This document shows positions 18,624 through 26,785 of a DNA stretch of 64,000 nt, in pieces. The stretch comes from Streptomyces aureoverticillatus (GTDB lineage Bacteria > Actinomycetota > Actinomycetes > Streptomycetales > Streptomycetaceae): positions 1-64,000 of the forward strand of contig NZ_BMSY01000006.1 of the NCBI RefSeq assembly GCF_014649395.1. Reading direction: 5' to 3'. The notes beneath the pieces were generated by a model. It saw nothing but the letters and a program-made list of their open reading frames with translations. It did no database searches and was not told the origin of the DNA. How positions within the stretch are numbered: position 1 is the first letter of the stretch; the number at the start of each line of letters is the position of its first letter. A program made the position numbers and the translations under genes.

Positions 18624-19862
18624 ATGACCACACGCAAGCGTGCCCACATCGCCATGTTCTCCATCGCCGCCCACGGGCACGTGAACCCCAGCCTCGAAGT
18701 GATCCGGGAACTCGTCGCCCGCGGCCACCGCGTCACGTACGCGATTCCGCACGTGTTCGAGGAGAAGATCGCCGAGACCGGTGCCGAACCCGTGCTCTAC
18801 ACCACCACGCTCCCGGGGCCCGACGACGACCCGGAGGCCTGGGGCAGCACCCTGATCGACAACATCGAGCCGTTCCTGGACGACGCCATCAACGCCCTGC
18901 CGCAACTGCGCGCGGCGTACGAGGGCGACGTGCCGGACATCGTCCTGCACGACATCACCTCCTACCCGGCGCGGGTGCTCGCCCGGAACTGGGGCGTCCC
19001 CGAGATCTCGCTCTCGCCGAACCTGGTCGCCTGGGAGGGGTACGAGAAGGAGGTCGCCGAGCCGCTGTACGCGCCGCTGTACGAGACCGAGCGCGGGCGG
19101 GCGTACTTCGCGCGCTTCGAGGCCTGGCTGGCCGAGAACGGGATCGACCAGCACCCGGATCCGTTCGTCGGCCGCCCGCCGCGCTCGCTCGTCCTCATCC
19201 CCAAGGCGCTCCAGCCGCACGCCGACCGGGTCGACGAGAGCGTGCACACCTTCGTCGGCGCCTGCCAGGGCGACCGCGCGGCGCGGGGGGACTGGCGGCG
19301 GCCCGAGGGCCTCAAGGAGGGGGAGAAGGTGCTGCTCGTCTCCCTCGGCTCGGCGTTCACCAAGCAGCCCGGGTTCTACCGCGAGTGCGTCAAGGCCTTC
19401 GGCGACCTGCCCGGCTGGCACATGGTGCTCCAGATCGGCCGGCACGTCGACGCCGCCGAACTCGGTGACGTACCGGCCAATGTCGAAGTGCACCAGTGGG
19501 TGCCGCAGTTGGCGGTCCTGAAGCAGGCCGACGCCTTCATCACGCACGCCGGCGCGGGCGGCAGCCAGGAGGGTCTCGCCACCGGGACGCCGATGGTCGC
19601 CGTGCCGCAGGCCGTCGACCAGTTCGGCAACGCGGACGTGCTCCAGGGGCTCGGCGTGGCCCGGCACCTGCCGATGGAGGAGGCCGACGCGGCGTCGCTG
19701 CGCGCGGCGGTCCTCGCCCTCGTCGACGACCCGGAGGTCGCGCGCAGGCTCGCCGAGGTGCGGGCGGGCATGGCGGGCGAGGGCGGCACGAAGAGGGCGG
19801 CCGACCTGATCGAGGAGGAGATCGCGCGGGCCGCGCGTGAAGAAAATCCGCCCATTCGGTAA
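18624..19862 (+). CDS. Macrolide-type glycosyltransferase (GT1)
   Basis: A 412-residue GT-B enzyme of the OleD/Mgt group, which inactivate macrolides by adding glucose from UDP-glucose. N-terminal acceptor domain: AHIAMFSIAAHGHVNP, where the His of HGHVNP is the catalytic base position. C-terminal donor domain: VHQWVPQLAVLKQADAFITHAGAGGSQEGLATGTPMV, which contains the family UDP-sugar signature (HxGxGx4E). No signal peptide, so cytosolic. The promoter carries a TetR-like operator inside the spacer, suggesting induction by a drug-like ligand. Whether macrolides or other aglycones are the substrate is not decidable. Confidence 0.88.
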   Translation: MTTRKRAHIAMFSIAAHGHVNPSLEVIRELVARGHRVTYAIPHVFEEKIAETGAEPVLYTTTLPGPDDDPEAWGSTLIDNIEPFLDDAINALPQLRAAYEGDVPDIVLHDITSYPARVLARNWGVPEISLSPNLVAWEGYEKEVAEPLYAPLYETERGRAYFARFEAWLAENGIDQHPDPFVGRPPRSLVLIPKALQPHADRVDESVHTFVGACQGDRAARGDWRRPEGLKEGEKVLLVSLGSAFTKQPGFYRECVKAFGDLPGWHMVLQIGRHVDAAELGDVPANVEVHQWVPQLAVLKQADAFITHAGAGGSQEGLATGTPMVAVPQAVDQFGNADVLQGLGVARHLPMEEADAASLRAAVLALVDDPEVARRLAEVRAGMAGEGGTKRAADLIEEEIARAAREENPPIR

Positions 19863-20021
19863 CGCTTGGATAACGCGCTGCCGTCCTGGGTGGGCCATGG
19901 ACTTGGTCTGCCTGTTGGACCCTTATCCCTGCCCAAAGGTTGCCCCGGCCGCTCCTTGTACCTTTCATGAACACCTTCTTAGCGTGAGCTGAACTTCATT
20001 CGAACGCCAGGAAGTTGACCC

Positions 20022-21077
20022 ATGTCACGACAGTCCGTGCGGCCCGACGTCCCCTCTCTCGCCGAGGTGCGCCGCATCACCCAGAAGAAGCGCGACGCGT
20101 GGTGGACCGTGATGCTCGTGGATCCGCTCGCCACGCCGCTCGTCCGGCTGACGGCCCGGCACACCAGAATCACGCCCAACCAGATCACCTGGGGCGCGTT
20201 CCTGCTCGGGCTCGGTTCGTCGGCGTGCTTCGCGTTCGGGGACTGGCAGTGGCTGGTGCTCGGCGCCGTGATCTACCACTTCAGCTTCGTCCTCGACTGC
20301 ATGGACGGGAAGGTCGCGCGCCTGACCGGCACGGGTTCCGTCTTCGGGGCCTGGCTCGACTTCGTCTTCGACCGGATCCGGGTGATGGTGTGCGGGGTCG
20401 CCCTGATGGGCGGTCAGTACGCGCGTACGCACGACGAGGCCTACATCTGGCTCGCGGTCGCCGTGGTCTTCCTGGACACGCTGCGGTACATCAACTCGCT
20501 GGAGATATTCAAGATCCGGCACACCATGCGCAAGCAGATCAAGGCCCGCATGAAGGCGGCCCGGCGGGCCGAGAACTCCGCCGAACTCGCCTTCATGGAG
20601 GACCTGCTGCGGGACAACCCGGAGGCGGACGTCGAGCAGGATCTGGAGCGGGCGAAGGCGGAGGCCCCGGGGGAGCGCGCCGCTTTCGAGGCCGAGGCCG
20701 ACACCGGCTCCCACGCCGACTCGTACACCGACTCCGGCGCCGACGCCCCCGACGTGGCCGTCGGTGGCGCCCGGCCCAAGGCCCAGGTCATCGACCTGCA
20801 CCAGGAGTTCCGGCACAAGTTCCCCGCGTATCTGCGGGCGCGGTCCTTCCTGCTGCGGCACCGCATCCGTACGCACCTGGTGAGCGGCATCGAGTTCCAG
20901 ATGGGCGTGTTCATCATCGGCCCGCTCTTCGACGTGGTGATCCCCGCGACGATCGTGTCCGGCGCGCTGCTCCTGGTCTTCGAACTCGCCATCATCTACA
21001 AGCTGTTGCTCTCCACCCGGGACTTCTCCCGGACGCTCGACTCGTTCGAGCAGCGAAAGGTGGCTGCCGCCGTCTAG
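20022..21077 (+). CDS. CDP-alcohol phosphatidyltransferase-family protein
   Basis: A 351-residue membrane enzyme. The CDP-alcohol signature D-x2-D-G-x2-A-R-x8-G-x3-D-x3-D is complete at residues 92-116 (DCMDGKVAR ... GAWLDFVFD). Several hydrophobic helices flank it. A hydrophilic, acidic, coiled-coil-like insert (about residues 170-255) separates the catalytic half from the C-terminal helices, which is longer than in simple family members. It would join CDP-diacylglycerol or a CDP-alcohol to a polar acceptor; the substrate is unknown. SD AGGAAG precedes ATG 20022. Confidence 0.88.
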   Translation: MSRQSVRPDVPSLAEVRRITQKKRDAWWTVMLVDPLATPLVRLTARHTRITPNQITWGAFLLGLGSSACFAFGDWQWLVLGAVIYHFSFVLDCMDGKVARLTGTGSVFGAWLDFVFDRIRVMVCGVALMGGQYARTHDEAYIWLAVAVVFLDTLRYINSLEIFKIRHTMRKQIKARMKAARRAENSAELAFMEDLLRDNPEADVEQDLERAKAEAPGERAAFEAEADTGSHADSYTDSGADAPDVAVGGARPKAQVIDLHQEFRHKFPAYLRARSFLLRHRIRTHLVSGIEFQMGVFIIGPLFDVVIPATIVSGALLLVFELAIIYKLLLSTRDFSRTLDSFEQRKVAAAV

Positions 21078-21118
21078 GGGGTTCGCTGGATGTGCGGTGC
21101 CGACCTGCGGGTCGGTGA

Positions 21119-21179
21119 GGGCTGGTCGCGCCCCGCGGCGGAGCCGCACATCGATGCGGCCCCGCGCCCCTTTGGGGCG
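21119..21179. terminator. Double hairpin with a partial family B repeat
   Basis: Starts with 12 nt of the family B unit (21119-21130), then stem GCCGCA/TGCGGC (21143-21160) and stem CGCCCC-TTT-GGGGCG (21165-21179). It follows the CDP-alcohol gene stop by about 40 bp and may end that transcript. Confidence 0.45.
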
Positions 21180-21221
21180 GCGCGCGCCTGCCCGAGCGAT
21201 GACGCGATCCGGCGCGGCGCG

Positions 21222-21360
21222 CTGCTCCCGCAGCAGGTCGTACACGGCCATGATGGTGGCTCTGCTGGTGTTCAAGCCGGCGGCGGGTCGGTGGCTTCCC
21301 AGGGTCGCCGGGCCCGGCCGGTTCCCTCTCCGCCATGCCATTCCCCATGGATTGGCCATG
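21222..21360 (-). pseudogene. Remnant of a MocR/GntR-type regulator divergent from yczE
   Basis: On the minus strand one frame reads LGSHRPAAGLNTSRATIMAV followed by YDLLREQ, which matches the winged-helix recognition segment of GntR/MocR regulators, one residue short of the usual pattern. It then runs into unrelated sequence and a repeat at about 21222; the wing and the whole aminotransferase-like domain are missing. MocR-type regulators are commonly divergent from yczE, and this position fits. Similarity is judged by eye and the exact ends are approximate. Confidence 0.5.
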
Positions 21361-21401
21361 TTCCACAGGCCAATCACTCTACAGACTCGTCCGCATTGGC
21401 C
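21350..21401. promoter_or_regulatory. Three ATTGGCC boxes, MocR-like operator
   Basis: ATTGGCC at 21351-21357, its inverse GGCCAAT at 21368-21374, and a second direct copy at 21395-21401. The first two form a perfect 8-bp inverted repeat with a 10-nt loop. Direct plus inverted boxes between a MocR gene and its target are the usual layout; here the regulator itself is a remnant. Confidence 0.45.
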
Positions 21402-21442
21402 TTGAGCCACACGAGTACGAGCACCTGTGGAGGCACCCCCGC

Positions 21443-22171
21443 ATGCGGCAGCCCGCCGACGACGTCACCGACCAGGCCCCCGGCCCGCCCCCGCTCGCCT
21501 ACGTCCCCCTCGCCGAGCGCCCCCTCAGACGCTTCCCCCAACTCTTCCTCGGCCTCTTCCTCTACGGCCTCAGCACCGCCGTGATGGTCCGGTCCGGCCT
21601 CGGCGTCAGCCCCTGGAGCGTGCTGAACCAGGGCGTCGAGCGGCACACCCCGCTGAGCTTCGGCACGGTCAGCGCGGTGGTCGGCGTCCTCGTCCTGCTG
21701 CTGTGGATCCCGCTGCGGCAGCGGCCGAGGTTCGGCACGGGCGCCAACGTCGTGATCGTGGCGTACGCGTCCGACCTCGGCCTCTGGCTCGTACCGGACG
21801 GCCTCGGCCTGCCGGTCAGGATCGGCCTGCTCCTCGGCGGGATCCTCGCCAACGGCCTCGCGGTCGCCGTCTATGTCGGCGCGCGCTGCGGTCCTGGTCC
21901 CCGGGACGGCCTGATGACGGGCCTGGCCGGGGCGACCGGGCGCTCCATCCGGCTCGTGCGCACCCTGATCGAGGTGACCGTACTCGCCGTGGGCTGGCTG
22001 CTCGGCGGGAGCGTGGGGGTCGGCACCGTGCTGTACGCGCTCGCCATGGGCCCCGTCACCCAGTACTTCCTGCCCTGGTTCGCGTACGCGGCGAGCCGGG
22101 GAACGCCTCGTTCACCCGCTCGTACGTCGCCACGATCGGCAGCGAGTCGCCGAACTCCTGGTTCAGGGTGA
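21443..22171 (+). CDS. YczE/DUF6198-type membrane protein with an altered C-terminus
   Basis: A 242-residue membrane protein with about five or six helices. It carries the YczE-like segments LFLYGLSTAVMVRSGLGVSP and GPGPRDGLMTGLAG. The function of the family is not established. ATG 21443 follows GTGGAGG nine bases upstream. After PWFAYAASRG (base about 22095) the frame enters sequence that on the opposite strand is the truncated end of an MMPL pseudogene. The last 25 or so residues (Arg/Ser/Pro-rich) are therefore probably not native, and the original 3' end was lost in a rearrangement. Confidence 0.75.
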   Translation: MRQPADDVTDQAPGPPPLAYVPLAERPLRRFPQLFLGLFLYGLSTAVMVRSGLGVSPWSVLNQGVERHTPLSFGTVSAVVGVLVLLLWIPLRQRPRFGTGANVVIVAYASDLGLWLVPDGLGLPVRIGLLLGGILANGLAVAVYVGARCGPGPRDGLMTGLAGATGRSIRLVRTLIEVTVLAVGWLLGGSVGVGTVLYALAMGPVTQYFLPWFAYAASRGTPRSPARTSPRSAASRRTPGSG

Positions 22172-22946
22172 GCTCCTGGGTCGTCATGGCGAGCGCGGGC
22201 AGCGCGACCGCCGCGAGCGTCCCCGTCGCGACCACCGTCCACAGCAGCGGCCGCCGCAGCACCCCGCCGACCACCGCCCGCCACAGCCGGCTCTCGCCCG
22301 CGTCCCGTCGACCGGACCGCGCCCGGCGCCGCAGGAACGGCAGGCGCCCCTTCCCCACCCGCTCGCCGAGCAGCGAGAGCAGCGCGGGCAGGACCGTCAC
22401 CGAGCCGATCATCGCCACCGCCACGACCATCAGTGAGGCCAGGCCCATCGCCTCGAAGTCGGCGATGCCGGTGAAGAGCATGCCCGCCATCGCCACGCAC
22501 ACCGTGATGCCGGAGACGACCACGGCCCGGCCGCTGGTCGCCGCCGCGATCCGCAGCGCCGTCCGCGGGTCGCGGCCCTTCTCCCGTTCCTCGCGTTCGC
22601 CCCGCGCCCCGGTGCCGGCCCGCCGCGGCGTCGACGGCCTTCAGGACCGGCTCCACCCGGTCGGCCGAGTCGTCCGGGTCGCCGCGCAGGTCCAGCTGGA
22701 CCTGCGCGCTACGGCCGTCCGTCGAGACCGTGCCGGACCGGTCGGCTCCTCGACGCCCGCGTCGTCGGTGATCCGCTGCGCCTGGCTGGTCTCGCCCCTG
22801 AGGTCGTCCTCCGGCGCCTCGGCCCGGCCCACGGCCGAACCGATGCCCGCGGCCAGGACGACGAACAGGATCCAGACACCGACCGCCGCCCAGCGGTGCT
22901 GTGCGCTCCAGACCCCGGCGCGCGCGGCGAAGCCGCGCCGACCCAT
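22093..22946 (-). pseudogene. Degraded MMPL/RND-type transporter
   Basis: Fragments of one MMPL lipid/drug exporter appear in order in different frames. An N-terminal part runs from ATG 22946 (WSAQHRWAAVGVWILFVVLA). After a frameshift near 22740 comes VQLDLRGDPDDSADRVEPVL. A deletion of several hundred codons near 22625 follows, then EREEREKGRDPRTALRIAAA and VSGITVCVAMAGMLFTGIAD up to VNEAFPGSP, where it stops abruptly at yczE. An intact family member has more than 700 residues; at most 285 codons remain. It cannot make a working transporter. Confidence 0.85.
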
Positions 22947-23342
22947 CGGACACGCCCTGGGGCGGAGGGGGGGAACGCTTCGTGGTGCGCGCAGGTGAGG
23001 TGGCCGCCCGCCTGAGGGAGGACACGGGCCGCCCAAGCCCCCTACATCTATCGGGACTTGGCACCTACACGTATCTGGGCCGCGACCGGCGGTTTACGGC
23101 CCGAGGTGTCCGATCTGTCATGGCGGCCCCGTTTTGTTATTACAGAACCTTGTTGAACAAGTCACAGGCGCATGAAGGTATTGATCTGCGCGCGTCATTC
23201 AGACAAGGTTTCGTCCCAACGCCCGGAGATCTTCAGTTCTTTCGGAGTTCGCCGGGCGCCGCAGCCATGGCTGCGTACGGCGCGAATAGCTTTGAAAACC
23301 CCCCACATCCCCCCACAACACACCACGAGGAGCCCCCTCTTC
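22947..23342. other. Long, relatively AT-rich upstream region of the subtilisin gene
   Basis: About 400 bp with no convincing ORF. It holds a 13-bp palindrome CTTGTT-G-AACAAG (23149-23161) next to an AT-rich stretch GTTTTGTTATTACAG. This is a likely promoter or operator zone, leaving a 5' UTR of roughly 150 nt. The exact promoter cannot be assigned. Confidence 0.4.
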
Positions 23343-24551
23343 ATGGCAACACACAAGCGCGCTCGCACGATGAAGCTCACCGCGGCGATAGCCACCGCCG
23401 CCACCGCGGTGGGAGTGACCGTCTTCGCCGGCTCGTTCGCCGGGGCGTCGACCCCCGCGGAGGGCAAGGTCTACGGCGCCGACGCCAAGGGCGCCGTCGA
23501 CGGCAGCTACATCGTGCTGCTGGACGAGAAGGCCGACAAGGCCGCCAAGTCCGACCTCGCCGAGGAGTACGGCGGCAAGCTCAGCCGCAACTACTCCTCG
23601 GCCGTCAACGGCTTCGCCGCCAAGAGCATGACCGAGACCGAGGCCAAGCGCCTGGCCGCCGACCCGGCCGTGGGCAAGGTCGTGCAGAGCAAGAAGTTCT
23701 CGATCGACGCCACCCAGGACAACCCGCCGTCGTGGGGCCTGGACCGCATCGACCAGGCCGACACGGCCGGCGACAAGAAGTACACGTACCCCGACGCCGC
23801 GGGCGAGGGCGTCACCGCGTACGTCATCGACACCGGTGTCCGCGTCAGCCACAAGGACTTCGGCGGCCGCGCCACCTCCGGTTTCGACGCCGTCGACAAC
23901 GACGACAACGCTGACGACGGCAACGGCCACGGCACCCACGTCGCGGGCACCATCGCCGGTGACGCGCACGGCGTCGCCAAGAAGGCGAAGATCGTCGCCG
24001 TCCGCGTCCTGGACGACCAGGGCTCCGGCACCACCGAGCAGGTCGTCGCGGGCATCGACTGGGTCACCAAGAACCACCAGGGCCCGTCCGTCGCCAACAT
24101 GAGCCTCGGCGGCGGCGCCGACGAAGCCCTGGACGCGGCCGTCAAGAAGTCCATCGCCGCCGGTGTCACCTACGGCGTGGCCGCGGGCAACGAGTCCAGC
24201 GACGCCGGCCAGGGCTCCCCGTCCCGCGTCAAGGAGGCCATCACGGTCGCCTCCTCGACCAAGGACGACCAGCAGTCGGACTTCTCCAACTTCGGCTCCG
24301 TCGTGGACATCTACGCGCCGGGCTCGGACATCACGTCCGCCTGGAACACCGGCGACGACGCCACCAAGACGATCTCCGGCACCTCGATGGCGACCCCGCA
24401 CGTCGTCGGCGCCGCCGCCGTCTACCTCGGCGCCCACAAGGACGCCAAGCCCGACGCCGTCGCCAAGGCGCTGACCGACGGTGCCACGCCGGACAAGATC
24501 TCCAACCCGAGCGAGGGCACGCCCAACAAGCTCCTGAAGGTCGTCGAGTAA
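23343..24551 (+). CDS. Secreted subtilisin-like serine protease (S8)
   Basis: A 402-residue preproenzyme. Signal peptide residues 1-33 (MATHKRARTMK, then an Ala/Val core to FAGAS). The I9 propeptide (residues about 40-120, SYIVLLDEKADKAAKSDLAE) folds and inhibits the protease until cleaved. The catalytic domain has Asp163 in VIDTGVR, His196 in NGHGTHVAG and Ser348 in SGTSMATPH, with the oxyanion Asn in AAGNESS. Size and layout match the extracellular proteinase K/aqualysin-like enzymes of Streptomyces. SD GAGGAG lies about 12 bp before ATG 23343. Confidence 0.95.
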   Translation: MATHKRARTMKLTAAIATAATAVGVTVFAGSFAGASTPAEGKVYGADAKGAVDGSYIVLLDEKADKAAKSDLAEEYGGKLSRNYSSAVNGFAAKSMTETEAKRLAADPAVGKVVQSKKFSIDATQDNPPSWGLDRIDQADTAGDKKYTYPDAAGEGVTAYVIDTGVRVSHKDFGGRATSGFDAVDNDDNADDGNGHGTHVAGTIAGDAHGVAKKAKIVAVRVLDDQGSGTTEQVVAGIDWVTKNHQGPSVANMSLGGGADEALDAAVKKSIAAGVTYGVAAGNESSDAGQGSPSRVKEAITVASSTKDDQQSDFSNFGSVVDIYAPGSDITSAWNTGDDATKTISGTSMATPHVVGAAAVYLGAHKDAKPDAVAKALTDGATPDKISNPSEGTPNKLLKVVE

Positions 24552-24625
24552 GCACGGCCCGCTGAGAGCCTGTCTTTGAAGCCGGCGGTCGTCGTGCCCA
24601 CCCCCACGGGGCACGGCGGCCGCCT

Positions 24626-24631
24626 TATCGT
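24626..24631 (+). promoter_or_regulatory. -10 element, leaderless DUF1697 gene
   Basis: TATCGT lies six bases before ATG 24638; no Shine-Dalgarno sequence is present. Confidence 0.45.
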
Positions 24632-24637
24632 GTGCGC

Positions 24638-25189
24638 ATGGCGACGAAGATCTACGCGGCGCTGCTGCGCGGCATCAACGTGGGCGGCAGCAGGAAAGTG
24701 CCGATGGCACGCCTGCGCGCGCTCCTCGAAGAGCTCGGCCACGGCGACGTACGCACCCATCTGCAGAGCGGCAACGCCGTCTTCGCCGCGGACCACGGCG
24801 ACGAGGAGAGCCTCGCCGCCGGGATCCGCGACGCCCTGGAGCGGGAATTCGGCTTCACCGTCGACGTCCTGGTGCGCGACGGCGCGTATCTGAAGGCCGT
24901 CGCGGACGGCTGCCCCTTCCCCGCCGAGGCGCTCCAAGGCAAGCAGCTGCACGTCACGTACTTCTCGGCGCCCGTCGACGCCGCCCGGTTCGCCGCGCTC
25001 GACCAAGCGGCCTACCTGCCGGAGGAGTTCCGGCTCGGCGACCGCGCCCTGTATCTGTACGCTCCCGAGGGCCTCGGCCGGTCCAAGCTCGCCGATGCCC
25101 TCGCACGTCCGGCAGTCACCAAGGGCCTCATCGCCACCAGCCGCAACTGGAACACCGTCACCAAGCTCGTGGAGATGACCGATGCCTGA
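24638..25189 (+). CDS. DUF1697 family protein
   Basis: A 183-residue cytosolic protein matching DUF1697: YAALLRGINVGGSRKVPMAR, the conserved HLQSGNAVFA and the C-terminal TSRNWNTVTKL. The family function is unknown. ATG 24638 is chosen because it sits six bases after TATCGT; GTG 24632 is an alternative. Its last 8 bp overlap the next gene, so the two are co-transcribed. Confidence 0.88.
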   Translation: MATKIYAALLRGINVGGSRKVPMARLRALLEELGHGDVRTHLQSGNAVFAADHGDEESLAAGIRDALEREFGFTVDVLVRDGAYLKAVADGCPFPAEALQGKQLHVTYFSAPVDAARFAALDQAAYLPEEFRLGDRALYLYAPEGLGRSKLADALARPAVTKGLIATSRNWNTVTKLVEMTDA

Positions 25190-25610
25190 AACACCCGGCC
25201 CGCCTGACACGCCCTTCCTGCCCGGCATGCCCGGCGGCTCGCCCGCCGTCGAGGCCGCCATCGAGAACGAACTGCGGCTGCTCGACCCCGAAGTGCGGGC
25301 CTCGCCCGAGGTGTTCGGCACGTTCCTGCACCCGGACTTCACCGAGTTCGGCGCGTCCGGCGCGCGCTGGGACCGCGAGTCGATCGTCAAGGTCCTCACG
25401 GCCCGCCCCGACCCCGGCGGCCGGGCCACCACGACCTCCCGCATGCGGGGCGTCCAGCTTGCCGAGGACGTGGTGCACCTGACCTTCGACACGGACACCA
25501 ACGGCCGCCTGGTGCACCGCAGTTCACTGTGGCGGCGCACCCCCGAGGGCTGGCTGCTCTGGTTCCATCAGGGCACGCCGTTCACCCTCGAACGGGCTCC
25601 GGCAGAGTGA
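25182..25610 (+). CDS. NTF2-like/DUF4440 family protein
   Basis: A 142-residue small alpha+beta barrel protein: IENELRLLDPEVRASPEVF, LHPDFTEFGASGARWDR and WRRTPEGWLLWFHQGTPF, the pattern of DUF4440 proteins. These act as small enzymes or ligand binders; no catalytic residue is certain here. It starts inside the end of the DUF1697 gene (8-bp overlap) and is convergent with the transglutaminase gene, overlapping it by 29 bp. Confidence 0.85.
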   Translation: MPETPGPPDTPFLPGMPGGSPAVEAAIENELRLLDPEVRASPEVFGTFLHPDFTEFGASGARWDRESIVKVLTARPDPGGRATTTSRMRGVQLAEDVVHLTFDTDTNGRLVHRSSLWRRTPEGWLLWFHQGTPFTLERAPAE

Positions 25611-26493
25611 CCCTGCGGACCCCGCCGTACGTGGTGTACGAGACGACCTCGGACGGCACGGCCAGACGCGGGTCGTCGAGCAGGCGGCGCACGGCCTCCG
25701 GCCGCCGGGCAGCCGCCGCGCGCCCCGCGGCCGAGGTGGCCGCGGCCACCGCGTCGACCAGCGCCAGCTCCTCCTCCGTGACGTCCGCGTGGTCCTTCTC
25801 CATCAGGCCCCAGCCGTCCCACGGCAGCGGCTCCACGCCACCGAGCGCGGCGAGATCGGCCACCACGTCGGCGCGCACCAGCGTCCACCCCTTGATCTCG
25901 GGGACGGTGCTCACCCCGAAGGCGTCCGGGTCCGCGCGGCCGTCCCGGCACGCCCGCCACGCCTCCCCGGCGACCAGGAACTCCGTACGCGGTACGTCCA
26001 TGGGGTCGAAGGAGATGTCGTACACACCGCCCACGAGCTGCGCGTCCGCAAGCACCCAGCCGCGCTCGGCCGTCCAGAACTCCGTCACCCAGTGGTTGTC
26101 GTTCAGGCCCTCCTGGAAGTACGTCGCGTAGCCGCACCGCAGGCGTGCCGGGGTGCCGGTGGCCCGCAGCAGCGAGCACAGCAGCAGCGCGAAGTCCCGG
26201 CAGGTGGCCACGAACCGGGCGGCGGGCTCCCGGGCCTCGGTCAGCGGCGTGTCGCCGCGCTCGGCCAGGATGCGCAGGACGTCCTCGGCGTACCGCGACT
26301 CGGCGTCCTCGCGCATGCGCTCCTCGGGCACCTCGTAGCCGAAGTGGCCGCCCTCCTCGCGGTGCAGCAGGACACCGCGTACGAGGGCGGCGAGCGCGGC
26401 CGGGTCGCGGGGGAGCGGGGCGGGGCCGACGAGGGCGTCGAGGCGGGGGCCGGGGGTGGTGTACGGGCTCTGGGTCAGGTAGTCGCTGTCCAT
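25582..26493 (-). CDS. Transglutaminase-like domain protein
   Basis: A 303-residue protein with the papain-like transglutaminase triad: Cys in ATCRDFALLLCSLLRA, His in DNHWVTEFW and Asp in GWVLADAQ. No signal peptide, so probably cytosolic. Bacterial members often act as peptidases or amidases rather than cross-linkers; the substrate is unknown. A strong inverted repeat lies 26 bp upstream of the start. It overlaps the convergent NTF2-like gene. Confidence 0.88.
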   Translation of the reverse strand: MDSDYLTQSPYTTPGPRLDALVGPAPLPRDPAALAALVRGVLLHREEGGHFGYEVPEERMREDAESRYAEDVLRILAERGDTPLTEAREPAARFVATCRDFALLLCSLLRATGTPARLRCGYATYFQEGLNDNHWVTEFWTAERGWVLADAQLVGGVYDISFDPMDVPRTEFLVAGEAWRACRDGRADPDAFGVSTVPEIKGWTLVRADVVADLAALGGVEPLPWDGWGLMEKDHADVTEEELALVDAVAAATSAAGRAAAARRPEAVRRLLDDPRLAVPSEVVSYTTYGGVRRVTLPEPVRG

Positions 26494-26518
26494 GGCGGCA
26501 GCGTGGAGTCTGCCCCTG

Positions 26519-26551
26519 GGTCAAGGTCCAGCACCCGCAAGGACCTTGACC
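26519..26551. promoter_or_regulatory. 11-bp inverted repeat, possible MerR-type operator
   Basis: GGTCAAGGTCC (26519-26529) and GGACCTTGACC (26541-26551) are perfect inverse copies 11 bp apart, between divergent starts. Such CCTTGACC dyads are typical of MerR-family sites; no merR gene is close. It may have controlled the now-truncated reductase gene or the transglutaminase gene. Confidence 0.45.
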
Positions 26552-26582
26552 GTTCACCGATCAACTGTGCGGGGCTCGCCGC

Positions 26583-26770
26583 ATGCGTTACGTCATCATC
26601 GGAGCGGGGGCCGCCGGCGGCAGCGTCGACGGGCGCCTCGCCGAGGCCGGTCGCCAGGTCGTCCTGGTCGCACGCGGCGCGCACCGCGAAGTACTGCGGG
26701 AGCGCGGCCTCACCCTCAGGACGCCCGACGGGACCCGCACCCACTGTCTTCCCGTCGTCGAGTCTGTTCC
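26583..26770 (+). pseudogene. N-terminal fragment of a ketopantoate reductase-like protein
   Basis: ATG 26583 opens a Rossmann fold, RYVIIGAGAAGGSVDGRLAE, then VVLVARGAHREVLRERGLTL and RTPDGTRTHCLPVV, as in the PanE/ApbA family. Similarity ends near 26765 after about 60 of roughly 300 residues, just before the stop of the convergent GNAT gene. The rest has been deleted. The remaining frame runs to 26879 across the GNAT gene and has no meaning. Confidence 0.75.
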
Positions 26771-26785
26771 GGCAGGCCCGCGCGG

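Noticed and set aside
20025..21410. A 461-codon minus-strand frame across the CDP-alcohol gene
   Set aside because: Mostly antisense shadow; only its first part (21222-21360) shows regulator similarity and is kept as a remnant.
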